DNA of 64,000 nucleotides from Leclercia sp. AS011 (GCF_037152535.1 NZ_JBBCMA010000001.1:1984001-2048000); one strand, 5' to 3'; shown: positions 28,599-38,030, counted from the stretch's first letter. Numbers and translations: made by a program. Notes: generated by a model not told the origin, from the sequence alone.

Positions 28599-29135
28599 AT
28601 GCTCGCGTTGTACAACACCGCAATCGTGCTATTAACCGTTGCCGCCATGGAGTTAGTCGCCGCCCTTGCGCATAAGTACATCATGCACGGCTGGGGGTGG
28701 GGATGGCATGAATCACATCACGAGCCGCGCACCCATTGGTTTGAGGTGAACGATCTCTACGCGGTGGTGTTCGCCGTGCTGGCGATAGTGCTGATTGCGC
28801 TGGGGACATGGGGTCTGTGGCCGCTACAGTGGATTGGGGCCGGGATGACGGCTTACGGCGCGCTCTACTTTATGGTGCACGACGGGCTGGTGCATCAGCG
28901 CTGGCCGTTCCGCTATATCCCGCGTCGGGGATACCTCAAGCGCCTGTATCTGGCGCACCGCCTGCACCACGCGGTGCGGGGCAAAGAGGAGTGCGTCTCC
29001 TTTGGTTTTCTGTATGCGCCGCCGGTTGAAAAATTGCAGGCGACGCTACGCCAGCGCAAGGCGCGTAATGCGGCTAGCGCGGACGCTGCCAGAGCCCGGC
29101 CGGACGCGGTGCCGGCGTCGCAAAACGAGAAGTGA
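28599..29135 (+). CDS. crtZ: CrtZ beta-carotene 3-hydroxylase
   Basis: 178 residues from the ATG at 28599, with AAGGAG five bases upstream; longer in-frame readings start inside rybB and are wrong. It is a membrane di-iron hydroxylase with the four histidine clusters HKYIMH, HESHH, HDGLVH and HRLHH. It converts beta-carotene to zeaxanthin via beta-cryptoxanthin. It is the only crt gene on the + strand, and its last 62 bases overlap crtB, which converges on it. The basic C-terminal tail beyond KARNAAS is poorly conserved, as is usual. Confidence 0.96.
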   Translation: MLALYNTAIVLLTVAAMELVAALAHKYIMHGWGWGWHESHHEPRTHWFEVNDLYAVVFAVLAIVLIALGTWGLWPLQWIGAGMTAYGALYFMVHDGLVHQRWPFRYIPRRGYLKRLYLAHRLHHAVRGKEECVSFGFLYAPPVEKLQATLRQRKARNAASADAARARPDAVPASQNEK

Positions 29136-30000
29136 GCGCCTGCCCGGCGCCTTTCAGCAGTAATCCTGATTTCTCAATCGCGCTGGTTCCCTGCCGTCTT
29201 TCCCAGGCGCGGGAACCCGCCGCGCTCACCTTAATGCCAATCTCACGGTACACCCCATGCGCCGAGGCAATCGCCCAGGCGGATCGCAGGGGCAGCCCGG
29301 CCAGCCCCGCGCGGGCAGAGGCGTAATAGGGTTCGGCTTCCGCCACCAGCCGGTAGGCCAGCCGGGCCAGCTTCGGGCGCATCTCAGCGCGCTCAAGCGC
29401 ATCAGCCGGGATACCCTCCTCTGCCAGCCACCGGGCGGGCAGATAACAGCGGCCCACCCGGGCATCCTCCACGATATCCCTGGCGATATTGGTCAGCTGA
29501 AACGCCAGGCCTAAATCACAGGCACGGTCGAGCACGGCTTCATCACGCACGCCCATCACCCGGGCCATCATCAGCCCCACCACCCCCGCCACACGATAGC
29601 AGTACTGCAGGGTGTCATCGAAGGTCTCGTAATGGGTCTCGCGCACGTCCATGGCAAAGCCATCAAGATGGTCGTAAGCCAGCTGGAGCGGGATGTTGTG
29701 GCCGAGGGCTACCTCCTGAAAGGCGGCGAAAGCGGGTTCGCTCATTTCGCCTCCTTCCCACGCGCGCAGGGTCTGATTTTTGAGCATCTCCAGCCGCTGT
29801 TCTGGCAGGGTGCTGTCCACGGGCGTGACGTTAAACCCCAGCTCCTGGCCGTCGATCACGTCGTCGCAATAGCGGCACCAGGCGTAGAGCATCAGCACGC
29901 TGCGCCGGGTGGCCGGATCGAAGAGCTTCGCCGCGGTGGCAAAGCTTTTCGAGCCCACGGCGATAGTGTCGATCGCGTGATCCATCAGGGAGGTGTTCAT
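29074..30000 (-). CDS. crtB: CrtB 15-cis-phytoene synthase
   Basis: 308 residues. The two aspartate-rich motifs are CDDVID (around residue 45) and LTNIARDIVEDARVGRCYLP (around 168-187). It condenses two GGPP to phytoene. The start overlaps the crtI stop by 4 bases (ATGA). It is the last gene of the leftward crtE-fni-crtY-crtI-crtB operon. Confidence 0.97.
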   Translation of the reverse strand: MNTSLMDHAIDTIAVGSKSFATAAKLFDPATRRSVLMLYAWCRYCDDVIDGQELGFNVTPVDSTLPEQRLEMLKNQTLRAWEGGEMSEPAFAAFQEVALGHNIPLQLAYDHLDGFAMDVRETHYETFDDTLQYCYRVAGVVGLMMARVMGVRDEAVLDRACDLGLAFQLTNIARDIVEDARVGRCYLPARWLAEEGIPADALERAEMRPKLARLAYRLVAEAEPYYASARAGLAGLPLRSAWAIASAHGVYREIGIKVSAAGSRAWERRQGTSAIEKSGLLLKGAGQALTSRFATPAPRPAGLWQRPR

Positions 30001-31475
30001 CGGGAGAGCGCCTCCAGCATCAGCCCTGCGGTGGCTTTGGCCGACCCGATCACCCCGGGAATACCCGCGCCCGGATGGGTTCCCGCTCCGACCAGGTAAA
30101 GGTTGGGGATCCGGCTGTCGCGATTGTGCGGCCGGAACCAGGCGCTCTGGCGCAGGATCGGTTCGACAGAGAAGGCGGAGCCCAGATGAGCTCCCAACTG
30201 GTCACGAAAATCGAAGGGGGTGAAGATGCGGTGGGTCACCAGCTGGCTGCGCAGCCCCGGCATGTAGTGGGCTTCCAGATAAGCAAAAATCCGGTCGCGC
30301 AGGCGCGGCCCCTCCACGTCCCAGTCGAGATCCGCAGTGCCCAGGTGGGGCACCGGGGCTAACACGTAATAGCTGCCGCACCCCGGCGGTGCCAGGGAGG
30401 GATCGGTGACGCAGGGGGCGTGCAGATAGAGGGAAAAATCGTCCGCCAGGGCGTTTTTATTAAAGATGTCGTCGATCAGTTCTTTGTAGCGTGGCCCGAA
30501 ACAGACGGTGTGGTGCGCCAGATGGTGCTGCTTGTTCAGGCCAAAATAGAGCACAAACAGGGAATTACTCATCCGCTTGCGCTTGAGCGATGCCGCCCGC
30601 GCCGCCCCCGCCGGATGATGCCCCAGCAGCTTCTCATAGGTATGCACCACGTCGGCGTTGGAGGCCACCGCGGCGGTCGGGATGGTCTGGCCGTCTTTTA
30701 GCTCCACGGCGCGAATGTGGTCGCCCTCGGCCACCAGCCGGGTCACTTCGGCATTCAGCCGCAGCTCGCCGCCGAGATCCTGATAGAGCTTCACCAGCCC
30801 CTGCACCAGCGCCCCGGTTCCGCCCCGGGCAAACCAGACGCCCCACTCCCGCTCAAGGGCGTGGATCAGGGTGTAAATGGACGAGGTGGCAAAAGGGTTA
30901 CCCCCCACCAGCAGGGAATGAAAGGAGAACGCCTGCCGCAGCTGCTCATTCTCGATAAAGCGCGAGACCATGCCGTAGACGCTGCGCCAGGCCTGCAGGC
31001 GGGTGAGCTGCGGCGCGGCGCGGAGCATATCGCGGAAAGAGAGAAACGGCACCGTACCGAGCTTGAGATAGCCCTCGTTAAACACCTCCCGCGAGTAGGC
31101 GTGAAACTTGCGGTACCCCTCCACATCGCGCGGGTTGAAGCGTCTGATCTGCTCCTCCAGCCGGGTCTGCACATTGTCGTAATCAAACACCTCGCCCGTC
31201 TCCCAGCACAGGCGATAGAACGGCGTGACCGGCAGCAGATCGACATAATCCGCCATCCGCTTTCCGGCGAGGGTAAACAGCTCTTCGATGGCGCTGGGAT
31301 CGGTGATCACCGTCGGTCCGGCGTCAAAGGTGAATCCTTTATCCTGATAAACGTACGCGCGTCCGCCGGGCTTGTCCCGCTGCTCCAGCAGAAGGGTGGC
31401 AATGCCCTGCGCCTGCAGCCGAATGGCCAGCGCTAGTCCGCCAAAACCGGCACCAATAATCACTGTTTTATTCAT
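29997..31475 (-). CDS. crtI: CrtI phytoene desaturase
   Basis: 492 residues. The N-terminal FAD-binding motif is GAGFGGLALAIRLQAQG (about residues 8-24). The C-terminal bacterial-type desaturase signature is near 455-485 (LYLVGAGTHPGAGIPGVIGS). It carries out four desaturations of phytoene to lycopene. It overlaps crtY by 8 bases. Confidence 0.97.
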   Translation of the reverse strand: MNKTVIIGAGFGGLALAIRLQAQGIATLLLEQRDKPGGRAYVYQDKGFTFDAGPTVITDPSAIEELFTLAGKRMADYVDLLPVTPFYRLCWETGEVFDYDNVQTRLEEQIRRFNPRDVEGYRKFHAYSREVFNEGYLKLGTVPFLSFRDMLRAAPQLTRLQAWRSVYGMVSRFIENEQLRQAFSFHSLLVGGNPFATSSIYTLIHALEREWGVWFARGGTGALVQGLVKLYQDLGGELRLNAEVTRLVAEGDHIRAVELKDGQTIPTAAVASNADVVHTYEKLLGHHPAGAARAASLKRKRMSNSLFVLYFGLNKQHHLAHHTVCFGPRYKELIDDIFNKNALADDFSLYLHAPCVTDPSLAPPGCGSYYVLAPVPHLGTADLDWDVEGPRLRDRIFAYLEAHYMPGLRSQLVTHRIFTPFDFRDQLGAHLGSAFSVEPILRQSAWFRPHNRDSRIPNLYLVGAGTHPGAGIPGVIGSAKATAGLMLEALSR

Positions 31476-32643
31476 GGTGAAACGCTCGCATCCGGGGAGT
31501 GAGTTTCAGTACGGCGAGCATCGCTTCGCCAACGGGAACGGGGGGCTTACCTGCCAGGATCCGCGCTTTATCGGCCAGGGTCAGTTGCCCGGCGTAAAAG
31601 CGGGCAATCAGCCCTTCGTTAAGAGAGTAAAAACGCTGCATCACCTGCCAGCGTTTATCGGCATCTCCCGCCAGGAACAGCATGCGGTTCAGGGCGCGGA
31701 AAAAACGCTGCGCATGCCACTGGCGGCGGGCATAGCGATGAATAACGGCAAAGATCGCCGCCGCGCTAATCTCCGCGGTGTTGGCGATGGCCTCGGCCAG
31801 CGCCACCGCGTGCGGCAACGAGTAGCCGGTGGTGGCGTGAAACAGCCCGGCGCGCAGGCCGCTGCACGGCTGCGGCTCCCGCGCCTGCCAGTAGGCCGGG
31901 AAATCGCCCCCCAGCATAATCGGCAGATGGCCCTGCTCTTCCCGAATCAGGCTCGCCAGGCACCAGCCCTGCTGGCGGGCATAGTCAGCAATGTGCTGCC
32001 GCGCGGCGCTGAGATGCAGTTCGGCGGCGTCAATGTAGTGGGTATCTTCGATCAGCAGTTCGGTGGCAGAAAGCGGGAGGGTATAGACAAAACGGTATCC
32101 ATCCTGCTGATTGACCGTGGCGTCCATCAGTATCGGCCGGGTCAGGCCGTGCGGCTGGCGCAGACGCCACTCCTGGCCGAGGAATGACTGGCTGCCGGTG
32201 TTGAGGTGCCTGTCCGGCGTGTAGCCCCGGCCATCAATCACCGCCCGGGCCTGGAACCGGGTACCGTCGGCAAGCGTCACCGTCTCCGGGGTGAGTGCGG
32301 TCACGACGGCGTGAGTGTGGAGGTTCAAATCAGCGGCCTCGGTCAGCACGGCGGCAAAACGCGCGGAGGTGATGCTGAGATACTCTCCGGCAAGGGTCCG
32401 GTTGAGGTCGGGAAAGCGGACGTCGTACCCCTGCCAGCGATGCGCAATTAAAGGGGCAATCCACTGATGCTGGCCGGGGGTAATGTCACCTTCATGAAAG
32501 GACCAGGTATGATTCCCCCCTGGCAGGTCGTCGGCTTCGAGGAGCAGCACCCGCAGCTCCGGGCGCTGTTGCCACAGCCGCAGCGCGATCAGGCCGTTCG
32601 CCAGCCCTCCGCCCGCTAATATAAGATCCCATTCGTGCGCCAT
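31468..32643 (-). CDS. crtY: CrtY lycopene beta-cyclase
   Basis: 391 residues. The FAD/NAD(P)-binding motif LAGGGLANGLIALRL is near residues 9-23. The family motifs are DGRGYTPD, FVYTLPLSATELLIEDTHY and GLFHATTGYSLPHAV. It cyclises both ends of lycopene to beta-carotene. Its ATG abuts the fni stop by one base. In Pantoea crtX would lie just upstream of crtY, but here fni does. Confidence 0.97.
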   Translation of the reverse strand: MAHEWDLILAGGGLANGLIALRLWQQRPELRVLLLEADDLPGGNHTWSFHEGDITPGQHQWIAPLIAHRWQGYDVRFPDLNRTLAGEYLSITSARFAAVLTEAADLNLHTHAVVTALTPETVTLADGTRFQARAVIDGRGYTPDRHLNTGSQSFLGQEWRLRQPHGLTRPILMDATVNQQDGYRFVYTLPLSATELLIEDTHYIDAAELHLSAARQHIADYARQQGWCLASLIREEQGHLPIMLGGDFPAYWQAREPQPCSGLRAGLFHATTGYSLPHAVALAEAIANTAEISAAAIFAVIHRYARRQWHAQRFFRALNRMLFLAGDADKRWQVMQRFYSLNEGLIARFYAGQLTLADKARILAGKPPVPVGEAMLAVLKLTPRMRAFHHE

Positions 32644-33671
32644 CAGGTCTGGGCCACCAGCGGGGCCTGACGCAGCTGCGCCAGATTGGCGCTCCCGGTG
32701 CAGAAACAGGCGACGCGCAGCTGGTCGATGATCACCTGGAAATGATCGATGACCGCCTCGGGGGAGATTAACGCGCTTTGCAGCACCCCGGCCGCCTGCC
32801 CCCCCAGGCTGGCACCCAGGCGGATCGCTTTAGCCACCTCGATACCGTTGGCGATCCCGCCCGAGGCCACCAGCGGCATGTCGGGCAGGGCCTGATGCAG
32901 ATCCTGTAAGGCCGTCGCAGTAGGGATCCCCCAGTCGGCAAAGGCCATCGCCACCGCCCGGTCGTGGGCAGTGACGGCGCGTTCGCCCTCTACTGCCGCC
33001 CAGCTGGTGCCGCCTGCGCCGGCGACATCCAGCATCGCCACCCCCGCCGCGGCCAGCTGACGGGCAACCGGTACCGAAATCCCGTTGCCCACCTCTTTAA
33101 CCACCACCGGGACGTGCAGCGCCTCGACGGTCTGCTGAATGGCGGCGATCACTCCGCACCAGTTGCGATCCCCGCCATGCTGTAGCGCCTCCTGCAGCGG
33201 GTTGAGGTGGATAATCAGCGCATCTGCCGAAAGCGTCTCTACGGCGCGTCTGGCATAGTCGAGGCCCTGGCGGCCAGCGATTTGCGCTGCACCCAGGTTG
33301 GCCATCAGCACCACGTCCGGGGCAACGGATCGTAGCTCGCGCGTCAGGCCATAATTTGCCTCGCTCTCCAGCGCCACGCGCTGGGATCCCACCCCCATCG
33401 CCAGCCCCAGCGCCTGCGCGGCGAGGGCCAGATGCTGATTGATCTGGCTTGCCCGGCGGGTGCCACCGGTCATGGAGCTGATCAGCAGCGGCGCATTCAG
33501 GGTGCGACCCAACAGCCTGGTCGTGAGATCGATATCATCCAGATGCAGTTCGGGCAGCGCGCAGTGGCCGAAGCGCCATTTTTCAAAGCCGTTGGTACAC
33601 TTTTTTGCGCCGGGTGCGCCGTTCAGTACGATATCGAGATGATCGCTTTTACGTTGCGACAGGCTGCTCAT
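32643..33671 (-). CDS. fni: Type 2 isopentenyl-diphosphate delta-isomerase
   Basis: 342 residues from the ATG at 33671, which overlaps the crtE stop (ATGA) and has GGAG five bases upstream; a GTG two codons earlier would sit on top of that ribosome site. It is an FMN/NADPH-dependent TIM-barrel isomerase, with [30 protein letters not shown] and VKEVGNGIS binding FMN and substrate. It interconverts IPP and DMAPP and so feeds GGPP synthesis by CrtE. It is unrelated to the type 1 Idi of E. coli. The same gene occurs in crt clusters of Cronobacter and Pantoea. Confidence 0.95.
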   Translation of the reverse strand: MSSLSQRKSDHLDIVLNGAPGAKKCTNGFEKWRFGHCALPELHLDDIDLTTRLLGRTLNAPLLISSMTGGTRRASQINQHLALAAQALGLAMGVGSQRVALESEANYGLTRELRSVAPDVVLMANLGAAQIAGRQGLDYARRAVETLSADALIIHLNPLQEALQHGGDRNWCGVIAAIQQTVEALHVPVVVKEVGNGISVPVARQLAAAGVAMLDVAGAGGTSWAAVEGERAVTAHDRAVAMAFADWGIPTATALQDLHQALPDMPLVASGGIANGIEVAKAIRLGASLGGQAAGVLQSALISPEAVIDHFQVIIDQLRVACFCTGSANLAQLRQAPLVAQT

Positions 33672-34588
33672 TGACACTCCGACAGGGATAACGACAGGCT
33701 CTGGCTGATAAGCATCAGCTGTTTTTCAAACCAGACGTGGACATAGTAGCGGGCGGTATTTCCCGGCTGACAGGCGGTGGCAATATGTTGATCGGCGCTG
33801 CGCACATGCTCGCGCAGCCGCAGGAACACGCTTTCTGCCCCCAGCACGGCGACCAGCGTCGATTTATCTTTATCCTGATGGGGATCTTTGCCGTTGGCCG
33901 TTGAGCCGTCCGTCAGGTCATCAATCAGCTGGAAGGCCTGGCCGAGATCGCGGGCGAAAAAGCGCAGACGTTCGCTCACCTGAGGCGGCGCATCGGCCGC
34001 GATGGCCGCCAGCTGCAGGGTGGCATTGAACAGGCTACTGGTTTTCAACTCATTGGTGAGCAGGATCTCATCGGCATTGCGGCTCTGGCGGGCCTCATTG
34101 AGATCGCGAAACTGCCCCTGCACCAGCCCCATATGCCCCACCGAGGCCGAGAGCTCAGCAATCGCCCGCGCTCTTGCCTCGTGCGTCAGGGAAGGCGCGC
34201 GGGAGATCACGCAGAAAGCGTGACTCAGCAGGGCCACCGCCGCCAGGATCGCCACGTTTTCACCGTACTGATAGTGAACCGTTGGCCGCCCGCGTCTGAG
34301 CATGGCGTTGTCCATGCACGGCATGTCGTCCAGGATCAGGGAGGCGACGTGGACCATCTCAATGGCGCAGGCCAGGTCCAGAAGACCGGTCTGCTCGGTT
34401 TTGTAGCCCATATCCGTTGCTGCCAGCAGCAACAACAGCGGGCGCATCCGCTTGCCGGCGACAAGCATGGATTCACGCATGGCCGCATAGACCTGGCCCT
34501 CCTGCTCTCCCTCGGGCAAGAGTTGTTCCAGACGCTGTTCAAACGCAGACAGCAGCATTTTTACATCATCTTCATGACTAAGGGTCAT
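33668..34588 (-). CDS. crtE: CrtE geranylgeranyl-diphosphate synthase
   Basis: 306 residues. The two aspartate-rich motifs are DDMPCMD (about residues 90-96) and DDLTD (about 233-237), with KTSSLF between them. It extends FPP with IPP to C20 GGPP, the first committed step of the pathway. It heads the leftward crt operon. Its promoter must lie in the AT-rich 382-bp gap upstream. The closing [12 protein letters not shown] is a low-complexity tail. Confidence 0.96.
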   Translation of the reverse strand: MTLSHEDDVKMLLSAFEQRLEQLLPEGEQEGQVYAAMRESMLVAGKRMRPLLLLLAATDMGYKTEQTGLLDLACAIEMVHVASLILDDMPCMDNAMLRRGRPTVHYQYGENVAILAAVALLSHAFCVISRAPSLTHEARARAIAELSASVGHMGLVQGQFRDLNEARQSRNADEILLTNELKTSSLFNATLQLAAIAADAPPQVSERLRFFARDLGQAFQLIDDLTDGSTANGKDPHQDKDKSTLVAVLGAESVFLRLREHVRSADQHIATACQPGNTARYYVHVWFEKQLMLISQSLSLSLSECQ

Positions 34589-34970
34589 AGGGGCTTCCCC
34601 GGTGTTAGGTGGCGACGTCCGCAGAAGGGGTAAAAACGCTTGCCGCAGGGTGGATTTACAAAGCGTAGCGTATCCTTCTGCGTTTTGTTGCCCGTCGGGA
34701 AAGGGGAAACCAGACTATGCTTTAAAATTCAATAATATCAGATACTTAAAATTAACGTCGCGGAGTAAATTGCACAAAAATTTACATTTGTGGAGATTTT
34801 CTGGAACCCGGTTCTTTACGCCCCCTCACCCTCCTCGTAGTCAGGCAGATCCCATCCCCTGGATCCCCCACCAGATTTGGATATTGACGCCTCGTCACAA
34901 CATGTTAACTTTCCTGAGATTTTTCTCATGGATGGTTGCTAAAAAATAACCAACCAAAACGGACTTACGG
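34589..34970. other. Divergent promoter region between crtE and the lipoprotein gene
   Basis: 382 bp. The crtE-proximal third is GC-rich, while 34690-34800 is markedly AT-rich (TTTAAAATTCAATAATATC and neighbours), where promoters for both directions are likely. I could not fix a -35/-10 pair with confidence. No open reading frame of substance and no REP element is present. Confidence 0.6.
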
Positions 34971-35711
34971 ATGAATATGTCACGACACACTTTAACCCTG
35001 CGTAGCTTTCTGATTCTGGGATTAATTCTTGGGTTAAGTGGCTGTTCCGTCCGTTACGATAAAAACGGCAAAATTCTCTTTAATACCGATCTGGCGAGCG
35101 TGCTGGGAAACGAAGTGGGACAGTTTACGCTGGCGGATGGCTCGACCGGCGCATTACGCGAGCTGAACGGTCGCTACAGCCTGAAGTGGAGCAATCTGAT
35201 GATTGAGCGCCCAATCGAGGGCGTCAGCTGGGCGCGGATCATCAATCAATATCACATCGAAGGGCACACCTTGCTGCTGCTGAAAGTGGCGACCCCCTCC
35301 TGCCCGGCGCAGTATCGCCTGGTCGATCTGCAAAGCACCCGTTCCCAGGAGTGGGCCTTCACAGGGGTCTGCGATGCCGGGCCGGACATCACCGCCAGCG
35401 CGGACAAACTGCAGCTGAACTTCCTCACCGGCAATCGGATCGAACAGTTCAACTGGCAGCATGGTGAGGTTTACCATCGCCGCCTCCCGGTTCAGCCACC
35501 GAAAACCGTGGTGAGCAGCAGTAACGAGAAAGTCAAAACGTCCCGCAAAACGAAAGCGCAGCCCGTGGCAAAGCCAGTCAAACGTACCCCGACTAAAACG
35601 GTGGATCCGCTCCCGCCGAAAGTTGCCCAGCCTGAGCTGGACAACTCCCTGCCGACGGAAATCTATGCCCCGACCAAAACCCGTCAGACCAGCCTGGAGC
35701 TCAAGTCATGA
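34971..35711 (+). CDS. Putative lipoprotein of unknown function, partner of the membrane protein downstream
   Basis: 246 residues; I do not recognise the family. A lipoprotein signal peptide (about 1-24) ends in the lipobox LSGC. Residues 25-175 form a compact domain predicted to be largely beta (VLGNEVGQFTLADGSTGALRE; LLLLKVATPSCPAQYRLVDL) with two Cys that could form a disulfide (SCP...GVC). Residues 180-246 are Lys/Pro/Thr-rich and low-complexity, looking like an extended linker. The residue after the lipid Cys is Ser, so the outer membrane is the likelier destination. The stop overlaps the next start (ATGA), so the two proteins are probably made together. The ATG two codons further in is an alternative start. 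Confidence 0.8.
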   Translation: MNMSRHTLTLRSFLILGLILGLSGCSVRYDKNGKILFNTDLASVLGNEVGQFTLADGSTGALRELNGRYSLKWSNLMIERPIEGVSWARIINQYHIEGHTLLLLKVATPSCPAQYRLVDLQSTRSQEWAFTGVCDAGPDITASADKLQLNFLTGNRIEQFNWQHGEVYHRRLPVQPPKTVVSSSNEKVKTSRKTKAQPVAKPVKRTPTKTVDPLPPKVAQPELDNSLPTEIYAPTKTRQTSLELKS

Positions 35712-37384
35712 CCGAACAGGTTCAGGAGCAGCAATGGAGGCAGGACGGCATCAAACGATCGGTGCTCCCCGCCTGGCAAAACTGGCTGGTGACGGGCATT
35801 ACCCTCACCTATCTCATTTGTGAACTGGCGTTCAACTCTCGCCTGCTGGATCTGGTTGGCAGCGTGTCGACGGCCGATGAAGTCCACCATATGGAACGCT
35901 ACGGGCGGACCTTAACCGCCATCGCGGCGGCGCTGCTGGTGTTACAGTTCTCTCTGGTGGGCCTTGTACGCCTAAAGAAAAGAGGCACGTACCTTACCGC
36001 CAAAGCCAGCACCGGCGGAGTGCTGCTGCTGTGCCTGATCGCGGGCACCCTGACGTGGCATGCGGTGGAATGGGTGATTGAACGCCAGGTGTCGAAGAGC
36101 ACGGGGGAGTTTCGTCAGATGTCCCTGCTGGCGCAGCTCTACCAGCACGCGTTAATTGAAGGCCAGCAGACGCTGGAGGGGATCCCGCTGGACAGCGCCG
36201 GTGGACAAGTACAAACCTGGACCAGCCCCTCCGGAAAGGCGTTTCTGGCAACGTTACCGATCCTGTTAAGCGCCTCCGATCGCTACCGTAAGCTGCTGGA
36301 AAGCGGTACGGAGCAGAATTTACGCGACAACATCAGCGCGCGGGAAGGCGGGCTGCTGGGCTACTACAAAGCCTGGCTTGAAGCGCGTGAAGAGGTGCAT
36401 AAACAGTACCTCGCTTACTACAACGACGAGATGGATATCAGTGAAACGGTACGGCTTGAGCAGGCCAAAGCCTGGCAACGCTATGAACGTTCCTTAGAGG
36501 CGAAGCGCCTGAAAACCTGGAACGTCCCGCGACGTTATTACGCTACCGTGCGCAATCAGGTTCGCGGCCAGGGTGTTCCCGTCAGCAATGACTGGTCGCC
36601 GTCAGATCGTTCCGGCTTTAACGCCGCAGTAGCGAAAGCTGCGCGACAGAAGTACCTCGCCCAGCGGACCGTGGTTTACAAAGGCGTGACTATTCCTAAG
36701 CGACTCGACTGGGGCGTCTTCTTCCGCCTGAACGTGGTGCAAAAAGCATTACGTGAAACGCTGCTGCTTCCGGCAAATACGCTGGTTCGGGAGGAGTATC
36801 CGCTAACTGACAAGTTGAAAAGCTTCGCCCTTGAGCTGCACACGCCCCACCTTGACGAGGCGGTGAAGCGGCAATTACCTGAGCTGCGGGCGGCTGTAGC
36901 AAGCTATAGCGCCGGTGGGGTCAATGAAAAGCTGGGTGAAGATGCTGCCCGGGCGGTGATTGTGCCGCCCATTGCGCTGATGTTCTCTCTGGCGGGGGCG
37001 CTCACGCACCTGGCAAAACTGCTCTATTTACTCCTCGTTCCCCTGACGGCGGCAATCTTAACCCGTCGCGCCTCGCGCCCGGTGCGGTTCCTGAATCGCC
37101 ACCCGCTGGCCTTCCCCGTGGCATTGATTGCGGCTCTGGTGGTCACGTTCGGCGTCATCAATAACAGCATCACGGGATCCGTGGCTTATCAGAACCTGAA
37201 AGACGGTTTAGCGGGCGCCAAAATTTCCATTACCGATGAACCCTTACCACTCAGTGGCGGAGCGGTATTGCGGGTGGTGCATGCCGTCAGTATCGGACAG
37301 AGCTACAGCTATCCGGTCAATCAATATCTGCGCGAACATGTACTGCAGGGCTTTGATTTCGGCTATGTGACCCGCGACGAGTAG
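35708..37384 (+). CDS. Uncharacterised six-helix inner-membrane protein
   Basis: 558 residues; I do not recognise the family. Three helices near the N-terminus (about 24-45, 68-88 and 102-124) are followed by a roughly 285-residue hydrophilic segment rich in charged helices (for example YYKAWLEAREEVHKQYLAYYND). Three more helices follow (about 415-435, 436-452 and 467-484), then a short tail of about 70 residues. The large soluble segment probably lies on one side as a sensing or interaction domain. There are no kinase, ATPase, peptidase or transporter motifs that I can see. It is translationally coupled to the lipoprotein and converges with rcdA. It could be an envelope scaffold or an inner/outer membrane bridge, but that is only inference. 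Confidence 0.8.
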   Translation: MTEQVQEQQWRQDGIKRSVLPAWQNWLVTGITLTYLICELAFNSRLLDLVGSVSTADEVHHMERYGRTLTAIAAALLVLQFSLVGLVRLKKRGTYLTAKASTGGVLLLCLIAGTLTWHAVEWVIERQVSKSTGEFRQMSLLAQLYQHALIEGQQTLEGIPLDSAGGQVQTWTSPSGKAFLATLPILLSASDRYRKLLESGTEQNLRDNISAREGGLLGYYKAWLEAREEVHKQYLAYYNDEMDISETVRLEQAKAWQRYERSLEAKRLKTWNVPRRYYATVRNQVRGQGVPVSNDWSPSDRSGFNAAVAKAARQKYLAQRTVVYKGVTIPKRLDWGVFFRLNVVQKALRETLLLPANTLVREEYPLTDKLKSFALELHTPHLDEAVKRQLPELRAAVASYSAGGVNEKLGEDAARAVIVPPIALMFSLAGALTHLAKLLYLLLVPLTAAILTRRASRPVRFLNRHPLAFPVALIAALVVTFGVINNSITGSVAYQNLKDGLAGAKISITDEPLPLSGGAVLRVVHAVSIGQSYSYPVNQYLREHVLQGFDFGYVTRDE

Positions 37385-37406
37385 CTGCGCGGCGGACATC
37401 ACCCTG

Positions 37407-37949
37407 TTATACCCCCGCTATCCTGCCCACCATCACCCGTAACGCTTCCCGCGTGAGCGGCTGCCGGTCGGTGACAAAATGCAGGGTCATCCCTTCAATG
37501 AAGGCGTCCAGCGCGCGGGCGGTGATCGGATCGAACCACTGCTCCAGCGTCGTCTGGCTGGTTTTCATCCAGTCCTGCATCACGGTTTTTAACGAGGGGC
37601 TGCGGTTCATAAAGGCATAAAGCTGGTACATCAGCTCCATGTTATGCGGCGTGGTGACCTGGGAGCTGTAAATCAGGGTGGTGATGGACTCACAGGCCAT
37701 CTCCGGCCCCGTCACCCCGGCAAAGAACTCGCGGTACTGGACCGACATCTGCTGCGTAAACCAGGTGAAGGCCTCTTCAAGCAGCGCATCCATGCCGGAA
37801 AAATAGTAGGTCATCGACCCCAGCGGCACCCCGGCGCAGCTGGCGATTTTGCGATGGGTGACGGCGTTGAGACCATGCTCAGCGATGGTGTCGAGGGTAG
37901 CCTGCAATATCCGTTCCCGCCGTTGCGGATCGTTGGGTCGTCTGTTCAT
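37407..37949 (-). CDS. rcdA: RcdA, TetR-family regulator
   Basis: 180 residues from the ATG at 37949, preceded by GAGG at five bases; the longer in-frame reading begins inside the promoter region. The N-terminal TetR helix-turn-helix is at about 10-56 ([27 protein letters not shown]...). The C-terminal ligand domain matches E. coli RcdA (YbjK), which stimulates csgD and biofilm genes. It is divergent from ybjJ, with a palindrome (37969-37982) between them. Confidence 0.9.
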   Translation of the reverse strand: MNRRPNDPQRRERILQATLDTIAEHGLNAVTHRKIASCAGVPLGSMTYYFSGMDALLEEAFTWFTQQMSVQYREFFAGVTGPEMACESITTLIYSSQVTTPHNMELMYQLYAFMNRSPSLKTVMQDWMKTSQTTLEQWFDPITARALDAFIEGMTLHFVTDRQPLTREALRVMVGRIAGV

Positions 37950-37968
37950 TTTTACCTCAGCGCATTTA

Positions 37969-37982
37969 TGTACAAATGTACA
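37969..37982. promoter_or_regulatory. Palindromic candidate operator between rcdA and ybjJ
   Basis: TGTACAAATGTACA consists of two TGTACA hexamers around AA, 20 bases upstream of the rcdA ATG. TetR-family proteins commonly bind such a site to control themselves and the divergent gene. No binding data are known to me for this exact sequence. Confidence 0.55.
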
Positions 37983-38030
37983 CAAACTTGCTAGTGTTGT
38001 CTTCTATGTTGTCCTTCTGGTAACGAACCC

